Shown piece by piece: positions 25,535 through 33,977 of a stretch of DNA of 64,000 nt. The translations under genes were made by a program, and so were the position numbers. How positions within the stretch are numbered: the stretch's first letter is position 1; the number at the start of each line of letters is the position of its first letter. The notes beneath the pieces were generated by a model. The model searched no databases, was not told the DNA's origin, and saw nothing but the letters and a program-made list of their open reading frames with translations. The DNA comes from Pullulanibacillus pueri (GTDB taxonomy: Bacteria > Bacillota > Bacilli > Bacillales > Sporolactobacillaceae), in the NCBI RefSeq assembly GCF_014639255.1, contig NZ_BMFV01000012.1, positions 44,836 through 108,835 on the forward strand, given 5' to 3'.

Positions 25535-26470
25535 TTAGTGGTTCATTGACACTTCGTAATCACTTTCCATCAATTTTATCCGATCGTAAAGTTCATGATT
25601 AATAGGTGTCGGGAGACCATACTTCTCCCCCAAGGTTATGACAGTTCCAGAAAATAAATCAACTTCACTATAGCGCCTCGCTTCAACATCTTGAGCCATT
25701 GAGGGTTTCCCTTCTGGACTCAGTGTGTTTAAAACGCTAAGCCAGTATGTTAGATCTTCCTCTGTCAAATTCACACCTTCTTGCTCCGATAACGCGATGA
25801 CATCTCGCATCGCAGCAATCATCATTTCTCTAGCAGGACCTTCTTTCTGAATGTCACCATAATTTCCTCTATGTACAGCAACCGTCTGATTCACACCAAC
25901 ATTGAGCATGAATTTCCCCCATTGCCTTTTAAACATGTCAGATTCGATTTCATAAGGAAGCTCTACTTCATCAAAAAAAGCGGCCAATCGCTTCATCTTT
26001 TTAGAGATCACACCAGGTTGTCGTTCACCAAAACAAAGCAAACCCATATGATCATAGGAAAGCTTGTTTCCCACTTTCACAGCGTCCATACCTTGGGCAA
26101 CACAATATAATACCTTATCAAGGCCATATGTTTCTCCGATAATGCCTTCACTAGAAATCCCGTTCAAGGCTGATATTAGGATGGTCTGCTCACCAACATG
26201 ATGACGGACAGCTTCTATCGCTTCTCTCAAACCATTGAATTTCACAGTGAAAATAACCAGATCGGCCGGTCTTACAACTTCTTCAGGTGTGACATAGTGA
26301 AACTCACAACGCTCCCCATTACAATAAATGCCCTGGTTTTGATAGTTTTCAATCCGCTGTTGATCTGCAATGATGCTTAAGTTCTGTTTTGGAAGTTTCT
26401 TCGATAAATATTGTCCGTACATGACACCCAAGGCGCCGAGCCCAATGATGGAAACGTTTTTTATTGTCAC
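25535..26470 (-). CDS. Ketopantoate reductase (PanE/ApbA) family protein
   Basis: 311-residue NADPH-dependent 2-dehydropantoate 2-reductase family member. N-terminal Rossmann motif GLGALGVMYG at residues 10-19, VIFTVKFNGLREA for the catalytic-lysine region and the helical C-terminal domain with FMLNVGVNQTVA and ARRYSEVDLFSG. Starts with GTG. It may make pantoate for CoA synthesis, but such genes are often present in several copies that act on other 2-oxo acids, and no panB/panC is near. An exact tandem of a 13-bp unit (26,527-26,552) lies in the upstream region. Confidence 0.85.
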   Translation of the reverse strand: MTIKNVSIIGLGALGVMYGQYLSKKLPKQNLSIIADQQRIENYQNQGIYCNGERCEFHYVTPEEVVRPADLVIFTVKFNGLREAIEAVRHHVGEQTILISALNGISSEGIIGETYGLDKVLYCVAQGMDAVKVGNKLSYDHMGLLCFGERQPGVISKKMKRLAAFFDEVELPYEIESDMFKRQWGKFMLNVGVNQTVAVHRGNYGDIQKEGPAREMMIAAMRDVIALSEQEGVNLTEEDLTYWLSVLNTLSPEGKPSMAQDVEARRYSEVDLFSGTVITLGEKYGLPTPINHELYDRIKLMESDYEVSMNH

Positions 26471-26669
26471 GTTGTCGCTTTCCCTTCCTCGTTTTTATTT
26501 CAATTTTATCATAAAATTCAAAATCAATTAAGTGACTTCATTAAGTGACTTCCTTGAGAGAAGAAGCTGATGAATCGGCTCTACTTTATTAAGAAATCTA
26601 TTGTGTTAACCAAGTATTGATTAACAGATCGCCCTTTAACAGCTTTTGTTTCTGTTAAGGCGTTCACTC

Positions 26670-26726
26670 TTGACTCCCCCCTTAAGCACGGTATAATTTT
26701 TTAAAATTAAGTTGCGAACAATTTTA
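26670..26726 (+). promoter_or_regulatory. ohrR promoter and AT-rich inverted repeat
   Basis: -35 TTGACT (26,670-26,675), 16-bp spacer, -10 TATAAT (26,692-26,697). TAAAATT (26,702-26,708) and AATTTTA (26,720-26,726) form an inverted repeat over the start site, a possible self-operator for OhrR. Confidence 0.6.
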
Positions 26727-26743
26727 TTAAAGGAAGATGAACC

Positions 26744-27181
26744 TTGGAACAAGAGCAAAATTTTTTAACATTAAATGATCACTTGTGTTTTTCCATTTAT
26801 GCCTGTTCAAGAGCTATACTACGCTTATATCGCCCCTATTTAGATGAACTAAAATTAACCTACCCGCAATACTTGGTTCTTGTCGTTCTATGGGAATATG
26901 AACAAAGTACGGTAAAACAACTCGGGGAGTTGTTGGAGCTTGATTCAGGGACCCTCACGCCGATGCTTAAACGAATGGAAGCTGCTGGACTTCTTAAACG
27001 AAGTCGTGATACAAAAGATGAGCGAGTTATTATCGTCAAGATCACGGACGAAGGGAAATCCTTACAAGAAAAAGCACTCTGCATTCCCCAATCCTTAATG
27101 GATTCAACCGGAATGACAACTGAAGAAGTGAATGCTCTCAACTCAGCAGTTAAGAAACTTTCCAAATTGGTCAATGAATGA
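26744..27181 (+). CDS. ohrR: OhrR-type organic hydroperoxide sensor, MarR family
   Basis: 145-residue MarR-family repressor. The redox cysteine is at position 15 (NDHLCFSIY), exactly as in one-Cys OhrR of B. subtilis; the tyrosines that contact it (YRPYLDELKLTYPQY) and the winged helix (LDSGTLTPMLKRMEAAGLLKRSRDTKDER, cited as GTLTPMLKRMEAAG) are intact. Cys15 oxidation by organic peroxides releases DNA. The start is TTG with AGGAAG before it. No ohr peroxiredoxin gene is adjacent, unlike the usual ohrA-ohrR arrangement, so its target lies elsewhere. A dispersed repeat copy follows the gene. Confidence 0.9.
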   Translation: MEQEQNFLTLNDHLCFSIYACSRAILRLYRPYLDELKLTYPQYLVLVVLWEYEQSTVKQLGELLELDSGTLTPMLKRMEAAGLLKRSRDTKDERVIIVKITDEGKSLQEKALCIPQSLMDSTGMTTEEVNALNSAVKKLSKLVNE

Positions 27182-27186
27182 ATATA

Positions 27187-27335
27187 ATAGAAAACTCGGC
27201 TTATGCTTCACCACTGCGCTAAGCACAGCCTGTTGTTCTTACTTTCACACTCACTCACTAAGGTTATTGCCAAGCCTTAATGGCTTAGCCCAAGTTGCAC
27301 TTATAAGGGTTTCAAAAAATTGTAATTCTGGTTAC
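27187..27335 (+). repeat. Dispersed intergenic repeat, expanded or degenerate copy
   Basis: Begins TAGAAAACTCGGCTTATGC, contains GCCAAGCCTTAATGGCTTAG and AAGTTGCACTTATAAGG, and ends with a divergent tail (TTGTAATTCTGGTTAC). About 60 extra bases are present in the middle compared with the 90-bp form. Lies between convergent ohrR and the DUF402 gene. Confidence 0.6.
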
Positions 27336-27427
27336 AAAAAAGGCCTCTCAAAATCGTCCTGATCCTGAGTAGGCCGTTTGTTTGGCCTGAAAGTCCCGAT
27401 CGTCCAGCATTTCTGTTCTTCGGATGG

Positions 27428-27973
27428 TTAACCTTCATTTTCTTCCAATAAAAGCTTTTTATGTTTCTTAGCCAAGCTTAACAATTCAAATTTATCGGCT
27501 TTGATGAGTTGTTGAAGGCGAAAAGCTTCTTGCCTGGCTAAATCAAATAGTGCAAAATCAATGCTTCCCTCATGATAAGCTTCTTCAAGTTCATCCTCAT
27601 CAAGCAAGTAACTCTCTCCAGATGGCAAAACAACAATATCTAAATACAAATCATCCATCCACGGGATCTGATTTTCGACACCATTCTCATAACAAATATC
27701 GATATACCATTGCACGATATCTCCACATGCATCAAACATTGTTGTCATTGAATAATGTTTTCCAAAAGGAAAGTGTTGGAGCCAAAGATAACCGTCATCC
27801 ACAATACAGACCCTCTTATGGCCATACATTACAAATAACGGTTCTGTTACCTTAACGACTTTGATGAGTGTTATATGGCCTTGAAATTCTTGTGTATGAA
27901 GAAAAGTCTGTGCATAATCTCTTTTCACAATCCGCGTCCAATCAGGTCGATCACCATATTTACGTTTGAACAT
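27428..27973 (-). CDS. DUF402 family protein, possible nucleoside di/triphosphatase
   Basis: 181-residue DUF402 protein, similar in size and pattern to YgaC of B. subtilis. The acidic metal-binding pattern is seen in WYIDICYENG, WMDDLYLDIVVLPSG and the LLDEDELEEAYHEG stretch. A staphylococcal DUF402 member hydrolyses nucleoside tri- and diphosphates, and the domain is also joined to RNase G-like proteins; activity here is inferred from family only. AAGGAG is five bases from the ATG. Monocistronic. Confidence 0.8.
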   Translation of the reverse strand: MFKRKYGDRPDWTRIVKRDYAQTFLHTQEFQGHITLIKVVKVTEPLFVMYGHKRVCIVDDGYLWLQHFPFGKHYSMTTMFDACGDIVQWYIDICYENGVENQIPWMDDLYLDIVVLPSGESYLLDEDELEEAYHEGSIDFALFDLARQEAFRLQQLIKADKFELLSLAKKHKKLLLEENEG

Positions 27974-28085
27974 ATTGACTCCTTTGTGAACATTCAGTTA
28001 TTTGTTTTAAAAAAAGAGCTTCTTAACAAGACTTCTTTCACTTTCGGGAATCTTTTCTTCCCATTAAATGTAACACACTTTTTTC

Positions 28086-28142
28086 ATAGCGTCAGATGTA
28101 TAGCTTAGTGGAAGACCTTACAAGCGCAACTTTAGCTTTCGC
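28086..28142 (-). repeat. Dispersed intergenic repeat, partial copy
   Basis: Minus-strand copy of the right half: GCGTCAGATGTATAGCTTAG, then GGAAGACCTTACAAGCGCAAC (cited in part). Upstream of the small spore-protein-like gene. Confidence 0.55.
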
Positions 28143-28175
28143 AAATTCAACATCTTCTAAAACCATACAGAAAAC

Positions 28176-28206
28176 GTAAATAATTGACAGGGATAGAGAC
28201 ATACTA
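28176..28206 (+). promoter_or_regulatory. Sigma-G/F-like forespore promoter
   Basis: GTAAATA (28,176-28,182), 17-bp spacer, CATACTA (28,200-28,206), close to the forespore consensus GNATR-N17/18-CATNNTA. It lies 27 bases before the small basic spore-protein-like gene. A TTGACA inside the spacer has no -10 partner at normal distance. Confidence 0.55.
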
Positions 28207-28233
28207 AAGCAGTGAAATGGAGGTGAGATCGCC

Positions 28234-28383
28234 ATGGCAAAGGATAAAAACGATATCGTTCAACATGGTGTCAACGCGGCTAAAGCCCAAGCAAAAGATA
28301 GCCAAGAAAAACAATACGTTGAAGAATTAGCATCTGAGCTTTCTGGCTCTTCTAAGAATGCAACAAGATCAGCAAAAAAATAA
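28234..28383 (+). CDS. Small spore-protein-like gene (SASP-like), 49 aa
   Basis: A 49-residue lysine- and alanine-rich hydrophilic protein beginning MAKDKNDIVQHGVNAAK and containing YVEELASELSG. TGGAGGTGAG is ideally placed before the ATG. The VNAAKAQ and ELASEL patterns recall minor and gamma-type small acid-soluble spore proteins, and the forespore-like promoter upstream fits that, but I cannot name a definite family. A hairpin (AGGGTTTGAC with GTCAAGCCCT, 28,407-28,432) follows the stop and may end the transcript. Confidence 0.6.
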   Translation: MAKDKNDIVQHGVNAAKAQAKDSQEKQYVEELASELSGSSKNATRSAKK

Positions 28384-28773
28384 AAGTGTTTTAAATAAAG
28401 CAATTAGGGTTTGACACCTTCGTCAAGCCCTATTGTGACATTTTCAATATAAAAACAAAGCCGAGAGCAACATCTGTCATCTTTGTTAAGTCCATACTGT
28501 CTCTGTAAAGCTTATCAGTCAAAAGTAGATCTGTACTCCACAAGGTACAAGTAAGAGTCAATAGGTTTCGACCTATACTATTTTTTGAAATTAGAGAAGT
28601 GCGTTCCATAGCCTTTTAATAATAATGCTTGCTTAACAAAAACTTCTGATTGAAGAGGATAGCATGGAAACCAAGGAGTTTTTTAGTCTAAGAACACCAT
28701 TCTCCCCATTGGTTTAAATGACCGTACATGAAAAGACCTCACCAACATTGATGAGGCCATTTCTTTCATCGAA
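28384..28773. other. 390-bp intergenic region, mostly featureless
   Basis: Holds the hairpin after the small spore-protein-like gene (28,407-28,432) and, at 28,736-28,757, a GACCTCA/TGAGGCC hairpin that on the minus strand is followed by TTTTC and probably terminates the SurA-like gene. Nothing else is recognised in between. Confidence 0.5.
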
Positions 28774-29550
28774 CTATATCTTTATGTCTACCTTACCGCT
28801 CTTTTTCAATTTATCTACAATTTTTGATAAGTCTTCATTTTGCTTTTGTTGCTCTAATTGCTCTTTGATTTGTGATTTTATATCTTTGAGCTCAGGAGCG
28901 TCTTTTTGCGTTTTACTATATTGGTCGTAAAACTGTTGGATTTCTTTATCCGAGACAGCCTCTGAACCGACTTCTTTATCCACATATTTGTCAAACACGA
29001 GCTGTTGTGAAATATTCTCCTTCATTTCATCAAGTGTTAAATTTTCTTTTTTTAACGCAGCCTTAAATTTATCTTCACTGCCGTATTGGTCAACCATTTT
29101 ATCATATTGACTTTTTATCTGATCAGCAGTGGCTTTATAACCTTTTGCTTTGGCATCTTGTAAAATTAACGTTTGCCCGACAATGGTGTTAAGTGTTTGT
29201 TGTTTCACTTGTTCAGAGACCTGATCGCCGGTGGTACTTTGCCCTTGTTGCAAAAGGGAGGCATACAATTGCGCTGCTAAAGATTGATAAGTAATATTAT
29301 AATCCTTGCCTTTAATTGTTGTCCCATTGATGATGGCCACCGTTTTCCCTTCATCTAACAAACCTTTTTGGATTTGTTCTTGCATTTGTTTCTGAGATTC
29401 ATCTTGATTTTCTGTATTAGTGTCACTTTCCGTTTGTGATGCTTGTTTTTCTTGATCAGATGATTGCGAGGCATTATCACCACTACTCTCGCATGCTGTT
29501 AGGCTTAAAGATAGCAGTAAGGCTGCTAATGTGAGCGTCCATTTTTTCAA
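28774..29550 (-). CDS. SurA/PrsA-type N-terminal domain lipoprotein (foldase-like)
   Basis: 258-residue exported lipoprotein. TTG start with AAGGAGATG before it, a signal peptide of about 18 residues ending LSLTAC, then a low-complexity Ser/Gln/Glu linker to about residue 60. The rest is the helical SurA_N-type chaperone domain (VAIINGTTIKGKDYN, LNTIVGQTLILQDAKAKG, and VSDKEIQQFYDQY). The parvulin peptidyl-prolyl isomerase domain found in PrsA is absent, so it is a chaperone-only relative that would assist folding outside the membrane. Monocistronic. Confidence 0.86.
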   Translation of the reverse strand: MKKWTLTLAALLLSLSLTACESSGDNASQSSDQEKQASQTESDTNTENQDESQKQMQEQIQKGLLDEGKTVAIINGTTIKGKDYNITYQSLAAQLYASLLQQGQSTTGDQVSEQVKQQTLNTIVGQTLILQDAKAKGYKATADQIKSQYDKMVDQYGSEDKFKAALKKENLTLDEMKENISQQLVFDKYVDKEVGSEAVSDKEIQQFYDQYSKTQKDAPELKDIKSQIKEQLEQQKQNEDLSKIVDKLKKSGKVDIKI

Positions 29551-29636
29551 ATTGCTTCATCTCCTTTAAAGGATGCTTGACTAACCGTAACATGGACATC
29601 TATCATAATTCAAGTCCCAATGGTCTTAAAAACAAA

Positions 29637-29661
29637 AAGATGGGAAAACTCCCATCTTTCA
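29637..29661 (-). terminator. Intrinsic terminator
   Basis: AAGATGGGA (29,638-29,646) pairs with TCCCATCTT (29,651-29,659) around a four-base loop; the minus strand continues TTTGTTTTTAAG. It ends the unit of the small protein and perhaps RNase HI. Confidence 0.8.
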
Positions 29662-29665
29662 TAGG

Positions 29666-29839
29666 TTACCCTCTAAACATTAATTGTCGTAATATATAGG
29701 AAAAATCTATGAACTCCTGACGAGGACTTACGCAGAGTTGTTGGTATTCATGAATCCAGATGCCTTCAGGATGCATGTAATTGACGGGAAGAAAACTTGC
29801 TTCTAGGGTGAGTTTTACACTCTCTAGCTGAAGAGCCAT
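29666..29839 (-). CDS. Small conserved-looking protein of unknown function, 57 aa
   Basis: A 57-residue frame starting MALQLESVKLTLEAS, with AAAGAGGTG before the chosen ATG (29,839) and a strong terminator six bases after the stop. It ends with aromatic-rich YQQLCVSPRQEFIDFSY. No signal peptide or membrane helix. Lies 37 bases after the RNase HI gene on the same strand, so it is probably co-transcribed with it. I do not recognise the family; the ribosome site and terminator are the grounds for calling it real. Confidence 0.55.
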   Translation of the reverse strand: MALQLESVKLTLEASFLPVNYMHPEGIWIHEYQQLCVSPRQEFIDFSYILRQLMFRG

Positions 29840-29876
29840 ACACACACCTCTTTCCATCAAAGCTTACTCTTCAAAG

Positions 29877-30536
29877 TTAACGTTCAATTTCAAGCGTGCT
29901 GGAGATGTCAATGTCCTTTAAAGCTTGCGAGGCTAAATGATCAGCTTCTTGATTGTTTTTCCTTGGCACAAGCTCATATTCAGACGTGATTCCAAGATGT
30001 TCGAGTTTCTCCTCAATCCTATCTGCCCATTTATTCAACTCTACTTCAAAACAGGGCCATTCGCCAGTGAGTTGATTAATAACCACCTGAGAATCCCCCA
30101 TTATTTTTACTGGGAGATGGTGAACCCCTAAATTTTCAATCTCTTGTAAGGCAAGATAAAGGGCCGCGTATTCAGCCTCATTATTTGTATCGAGGTTATT
30201 CACTAACCTGTTTTTACGCCTACGATAGAATTTCCCGTTCTGTTCATAATAAATTGCACAACCAAGGCCTGATGTTTTGGTATCTACATCAAATCCACCA
30301 TCAAAATAGACCGTGACATTATGCGGTTCTGTCTGAATCCCCTGCATAAATTTCTTTAATTCCTTCATATTCCAAGTACTGTCACGATGATCAGTAAAAA
30401 CGATTGTTTTGACCCGACCGGTTTTTTCAAGATCTTCGGCAAACAAAAGTGCCTTCTCAGCTGGCATTTCTTCAGAATGAAATACTGCTTCCAAACCTTT
30501 TTTCGTTTTATAGGTGATTTCAATACTCACATTCAT
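29877..30536 (-). CDS. RNase HI-like protein with N-terminal extension (YpeP-like)
   Basis: 219 residues: an N-terminal domain of about 70 residues (IEITYKTKKGLEAVFHSEE) followed by an RNase H fold. The four catalytic acids are present in order: YFDGG, NNEAEYAAL, GDSQVVINQL and NQEADHLA. It would cleave RNA in RNA-DNA hybrids. The layout resembles YpeP of B. subtilis. A short hydrophilic gene follows in the same direction. Start ATG with AAGGGG-like site. Function in vivo is usually secondary to RNases HII and HIII in Bacillales. Confidence 0.87.
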   Translation of the reverse strand: MNVSIEITYKTKKGLEAVFHSEEMPAEKALLFAEDLEKTGRVKTIVFTDHRDSTWNMKELKKFMQGIQTEPHNVTVYFDGGFDVDTKTSGLGCAIYYEQNGKFYRRRKNRLVNNLDTNNEAEYAALYLALQEIENLGVHHLPVKIMGDSQVVINQLTGEWPCFEVELNKWADRIEEKLEHLGITSEYELVPRKNNQEADHLASQALKDIDISSTLEIER

Positions 30537-30694
30537 CGTAAAGCCCCTTAGTATGTTGTTAAAATGACAATGTTCTCTTCCTATGTATTTCCAAGTATGG
30601 CCATTGTTCCATGCAGAAAAACAAGGGAATTTGTGAATTATCTTATTAAAAATTCATGACACACATTTTGTTATTGTATCTATACTTCTGCACC

Positions 30695-31396
30695 CTAACT
30701 TAGATAATCATTTACCTCTTCAATCTCAAATAATCCAACACCTTCTAATAAATACTTTAAAGTCCAGAGATGGTCACTGCCTATAAGGAATAAAATTCTA
30801 TCCTCCTTACGATTGGATATCTGAAGGAGATTGGCGAAAATGCCCAGCTCTCTTTCTTGCCATTTCGTTAAGAAGTCTATTCCAAGCCGTTTGTCTCCTC
30901 GCTTCACGGTTGTAAAAGAGAGATAAAGCTGACGAAGCCTTTTGATCTGCTCACCATCATTGATCTGTTTATACACATCCATGATGGAAATCGCTTCACT
31001 AGGTTCAAGTTGTTGTTTTATAAAATCGAGTAATAACTGATAAGAGTCGGGATCATTTTTTTCAGCTTCACTAAAAAGAGTGGTGACATCTGCTTCTGTT
31101 AATTTCCCCTCATCATTAACCGGATAAAGTGTGCTATGATTGAGTGCCTTTGCTAACCGAAAGGCGATTTGCTGAATTTCATCATTGGTCAAGTTTCCAT
31201 GCTCTAAATAGTGATTAAAATCATTAATGAGTGTCTCTCTATCTTCTTTTAACCATTCAACGGCAATTTTAGTCGGCTTGAATTGAGATAAGCAATGAAC
31301 AACCTGTTTAATTTCAGCCTGTTTCTTTTGAATGATATCTCCATACTGATTCATATGAAGCGTTCCAACGAGCAATATTTTTATTTTCTCTCCCAA
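30695..31396 (-). CDS. DUF5694-like protein
   Basis: 233-residue soluble protein. It has the pattern VGTLHMNQYGD at the start, KIAVEWLKE near residue 45 and FLIGSDHLWTLKYLLE at the C-terminus; histidines and acids in these places suggest a TraB/ChaN-like metal-binding hydrolase fold. Family assignment to DUF5694 is from pattern memory and no activity can be given. TTG start with AGGAGGATG before it. Not obviously in an operon; the next gene upstream begins 56 bases away. Confidence 0.65.
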   Translation of the reverse strand: MGEKIKILLVGTLHMNQYGDIIQKKQAEIKQVVHCLSQFKPTKIAVEWLKEDRETLINDFNHYLEHGNLTNDEIQQIAFRLAKALNHSTLYPVNDEGKLTEADVTTLFSEAEKNDPDSYQLLLDFIKQQLEPSEAISIMDVYKQINDGEQIKRLRQLYLSFTTVKRGDKRLGIDFLTKWQERELGIFANLLQISNRKEDRILFLIGSDHLWTLKYLLEGVGLFEIEEVNDYLS

Positions 31397-31452
31397 AAGC
31401 CATCCTCCTAGTGTGAGTCATTCATAAAACACAGTTTCACAACAGAACAACC

Positions 31453-32202
31453 TTACATATTAAGTGCATCAACATTACTGTGTAGCATTAAAGGCGACAA
31501 AATCTTGAAGCCCTCGGCAAATTGACATGGGGACGGAGCCTTCGCTGCCATTTGTATTGCCTTCTGAGTGAAATATGCCTTCAAAAAATCGAGATGATCT
31601 CCAGAAAACTGGCTATTATGGGCTTGGATTGCACTAAGTTTCAATTCCCAAAAATCATCGACATTAATATATGTATTAGGGCGATGCGTCGTATAGTAGG
31701 CAATCGCCTTGAGTTCTGGCCGCTCTCCTTCGGTTAACTGTTCAGGATAAAAATGTGGATTGCCACATGTTCGAGCAACAAATGATGCTACTCTCCCTGT
31801 GACACTATGATCGATATGGGCTTCATAAGGAAGCCATGGGTCGACGGTAAAAATAATATCAGGATTCACTTGACGAACGACTTTCATCATTTGCGCACGC
31901 AAATCTTCTGTATCAAATAAGTGACCGTCAAGAAAATTCAGCCAATGAAACTGTTTTACTCCAAGAAGATGGCCAGCTTTTAACTGTTCCTTACGTCTAA
32001 TTTCTATAATTTCCTGTGTCGATAATGTAACATTGTAGCTACCAGACTCTCCATTTGTGACTGTAAGATAATGCACCTCTATACCATCAGCTATAAGCTT
32101 TGCGATGGTTGCACCGGCGCCTATTTCATTATCATCAGGATGAGGTTGGATAAATAATGCTCGTTTCATATTAAATGAACTTGGAATACTATAGGAAATC
32201 AC
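31453..32202 (-). CDS. PIG-L/LmbE-family deacetylase
   Basis: 249-residue zinc-dependent N-acetyl-sugar deacetylase family protein. Zinc ligands and the catalytic Asp lie in PHPDDNEIGAGA, and the second His in EAHIDHSVTG. The start was set at GTG 32,202 with AGAGGTGAG before it. PIG-L enzymes act on N-acetylglucosamine-containing substrates; in Bacillus, BshB proteins make bacillithiol. This protein is longer than BshB1 and lacks its typical neighbours, so a different carbohydrate or thiol substrate is possible. Confidence 0.85.
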   Translation of the reverse strand: MISYSIPSSFNMKRALFIQPHPDDNEIGAGATIAKLIADGIEVHYLTVTNGESGSYNVTLSTQEIIEIRRKEQLKAGHLLGVKQFHWLNFLDGHLFDTEDLRAQMMKVVRQVNPDIIFTVDPWLPYEAHIDHSVTGRVASFVARTCGNPHFYPEQLTEGERPELKAIAYYTTHRPNTYINVDDFWELKLSAIQAHNSQFSGDHLDFLKAYFTQKAIQMAAKAPSPCQFAEGFKILSPLMLHSNVDALNM

Positions 32203-32304
32203 TGTCTCACCTCTTAAATTCAAATAGATGCTTACCAACAATATTATCAGAGCAATATTAATTTTTTCATAGATTCATTTAATAAACTCTATATTTCTAT
32301 AGAT

Positions 32305-33039
32305 CTATAATATCTCCGTATCCTCATGGCTGATCAAAGTCCCTCGATGCTCTCCCTTACAGATCCTGCCCATGGTCCCACTCTCATCAAAATTGAACAG
32401 ATGTACAGGCATTTGATAATCTCGTGCAAGCAAGAGGGCCGATTGATCCATGACTTTTATGTTATTGGTAATAACGTCATTGTAATAAAGCCGACGATAC
32501 ATTTTTGCCTCTGGATCATGCTTAGGATCACTGGTGTAGACCCCATCGACCCCTTGTTTAGCCACTAAAATGGCGTCACTCATGGTTTCGACTGCTCTTT
32601 GGACACTCGGATAATCTGTAGTGACGAAAGGCTGGCCATTGCCACCTCCAAAAATAACAATGTACCCCTTCTCCAAATGATGAACCGCTCGTAAACGGAT
32701 ATAGGGCTCTGCAACAGCCGGAATGGGAATGGATGACATGACCCTAACATCGTGATCGGTCTTACTTTTGAGTACCCCTCTTAACATCAAACTATTGATA
32801 ATGGTTCCTAATGTTCCAATATTATCAGCTTCCACTCTATCAATGCCCCAAGCCTCCGCTAAACTTCCTCTGAAAATATTTCCTCCTCCGACAACAATAG
32901 CGACCTCTACTCCGTCATTGACAAGGGTTAAGATTTCATTCGCGATATGCTCTAAATTCAAGGTACCAAAGCTATTCCCGTTGTTATCCGCCAGTGCGCC
33001 ACCACTTAGCTTCACTAATACCCGCTTATACTTATTCAT
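32305..33039 (-). CDS. UMP kinase-like amino-acid-kinase protein, stand-alone paralogue
   Basis: 244 residues, clear PyrH type: VLVKLSGGAL for phosphate binding, VVGGGNIFRG, the NIGTLGTIINSL helix (usual form DxMGMLATVINxL) and GVDGVYTSDPKHDP. UMP kinase converts UMP to UDP. The canonical pyrH sits between tsf and frr; this one is alone between GNAT and PIG-L genes, so it is probably a second copy. Several family-conserved positions differ (NIGTLGT instead of MGMLAT, ITNNIKVMDQSA), which points to specialised or relaxed function. A dispersed repeat copy lies just upstream. Confidence 0.85.
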   Translation of the reverse strand: MNKYKRVLVKLSGGALADNNGNSFGTLNLEHIANEILTLVNDGVEVAIVVGGGNIFRGSLAEAWGIDRVEADNIGTLGTIINSLMLRGVLKSKTDHDVRVMSSIPIPAVAEPYIRLRAVHHLEKGYIVIFGGGNGQPFVTTDYPSVQRAVETMSDAILVAKQGVDGVYTSDPKHDPEAKMYRRLYYNDVITNNIKVMDQSALLLARDYQMPVHLFNFDESGTMGRICKGEHRGTLISHEDTEIL

Positions 33040-33066
33040 ATCCTGTATCCCTCCAGAAAAATGTCA

Positions 33067-33145
33067 TTAGAAAACTTGGCTTTTCGCCAAGTCTAAGTTG
33101 CACTTATAAGGTCTTCCGCCAAGTTATGCATTTTGACGTTATAAA
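33067..33145 (+). repeat. Dispersed intergenic repeat, compact copy
   Basis: TTAGAAAACTTGGC, hairpin GACTTGGCGAAAAGCCAAG-type (AACTTGGC/GCCAAGTC), then AAGTTGCACTTATAAGGTC and TTTTGACGTTATA. Lies upstream of the pyrH-like gene. Confidence 0.7.
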
Positions 33146-33182
33146 AAAAGAACTAAAGATAAATAAAATATCTTCAGTCCTT
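33140..33182 (-). terminator. Intrinsic terminator (minus strand)
   Basis: ACTGAAGATA pairs with TATCTTTAGT (one G-T), followed on the minus strand by TTCTTTTTTTAT. It presumably ends transcription from the GNAT genes at 33,383-34,478. The remaining 33,183-33,382 holds only weak small frames. Confidence 0.7.
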
Positions 33183-33382
33183 TATGATGAACGTATGGGA
33201 GAAAATCAAATGATCTTGGTCCAGCTGCTATTTGTCGTTTGCTTATCATCAAAATCCCCCGCATTCATTAATTTATTGATTATTTTTACTCAGTTTATAG
33301 AAAACCCATCAAGCGGTCAAGGGGGATGAGTCAAAAAATCATTATCTTGAATGTGAAATTCATTCTGTTCTTTCATTCTCCC

Positions 33383-33880
33383 CTAAACATACCGGACCAT
33401 GAGCTCTTCATCATAGTAAGTTCCATTCACTTTTAACGCTTTTTTATCCATGCCATAGGTGTTAAAACCAAAGGCATTATAAAGTGTTTTTGCTGGCGTA
33501 TTGGTGGCCATTACAGATAAATAGATCTGTTCTACACCTTCTATGTCTTTCACCTGTTCCAACACTGTCATCATTAATTTTTTGGCGATGGTCTTCCCAC
33601 GTTTTTCTGGTGTGACATACATGGCATAAATCGTCGCCCTATGTTTCATTTTATTTTTTTGCTCCCTGACCAAACTCACACTACCAATAAGACTTCCATT
33701 GTCGAAAGCACCAAAAGTATAGGAATAGAGGCTATTTAATCTGTTTTCAAATATGTCAATTGAATATTCCTTTTCTTCTTCATAGCTGGAAGCAAAAGCT
33801 TCAGGATTCGTTTGTAAGGCTTCAAGTCGTAACTTTAGGTACATCTCTGCATCTAGTCCATTTAATCGTCTGATTTCCAT
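33383..33880 (-). CDS. GNAT-family N-acetyltransferase
   Basis: 165-residue GNAT protein. It starts MEIRRLNGLDAEMYLKLRLEAL, cited in part as the typical first strand and helix, and carries the acetyl-CoA loop RGKTIAKKLMMTVL and the conserved NTPAKTLYNAFGF near the C-terminus. AGGTGAAAAC precedes the ATG. Followed on the same strand only by the terminator and the pyrH-like gene; preceded by another GNAT 97 bases upstream. Substrate not inferable. Confidence 0.85.
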   Translation of the reverse strand: MEIRRLNGLDAEMYLKLRLEALQTNPEAFASSYEEEKEYSIDIFENRLNSLYSYTFGAFDNGSLIGSVSLVREQKNKMKHRATIYAMYVTPEKRGKTIAKKLMMTVLEQVKDIEGVEQIYLSVMATNTPAKTLYNAFGFNTYGMDKKALKVNGTYYDEELMVRYV

Positions 33881-33977
33881 CTGTTTTCACCTTTTACTCG
33901 TGTTTTTTATTTTATAACCCTTAATCTGGCTAACTATAATCCTAGTGTCTACATTAGCCAATATCTAGTGAGAAATA

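Noticed and set aside
26527..26552. Tandem 13-bp repeat ATTAAGTGACTTC
   Set aside because: Two exact copies, but in a short AT-rich gap; a simple slippage duplication is the easiest explanation.
33139..33249. 36-codon minus-strand frame with a G-rich sequence before it
   Set aside because: Its 3' third is the terminator hairpin and T-run, composition is not protein-like, and a second overlapping frame is equally open.
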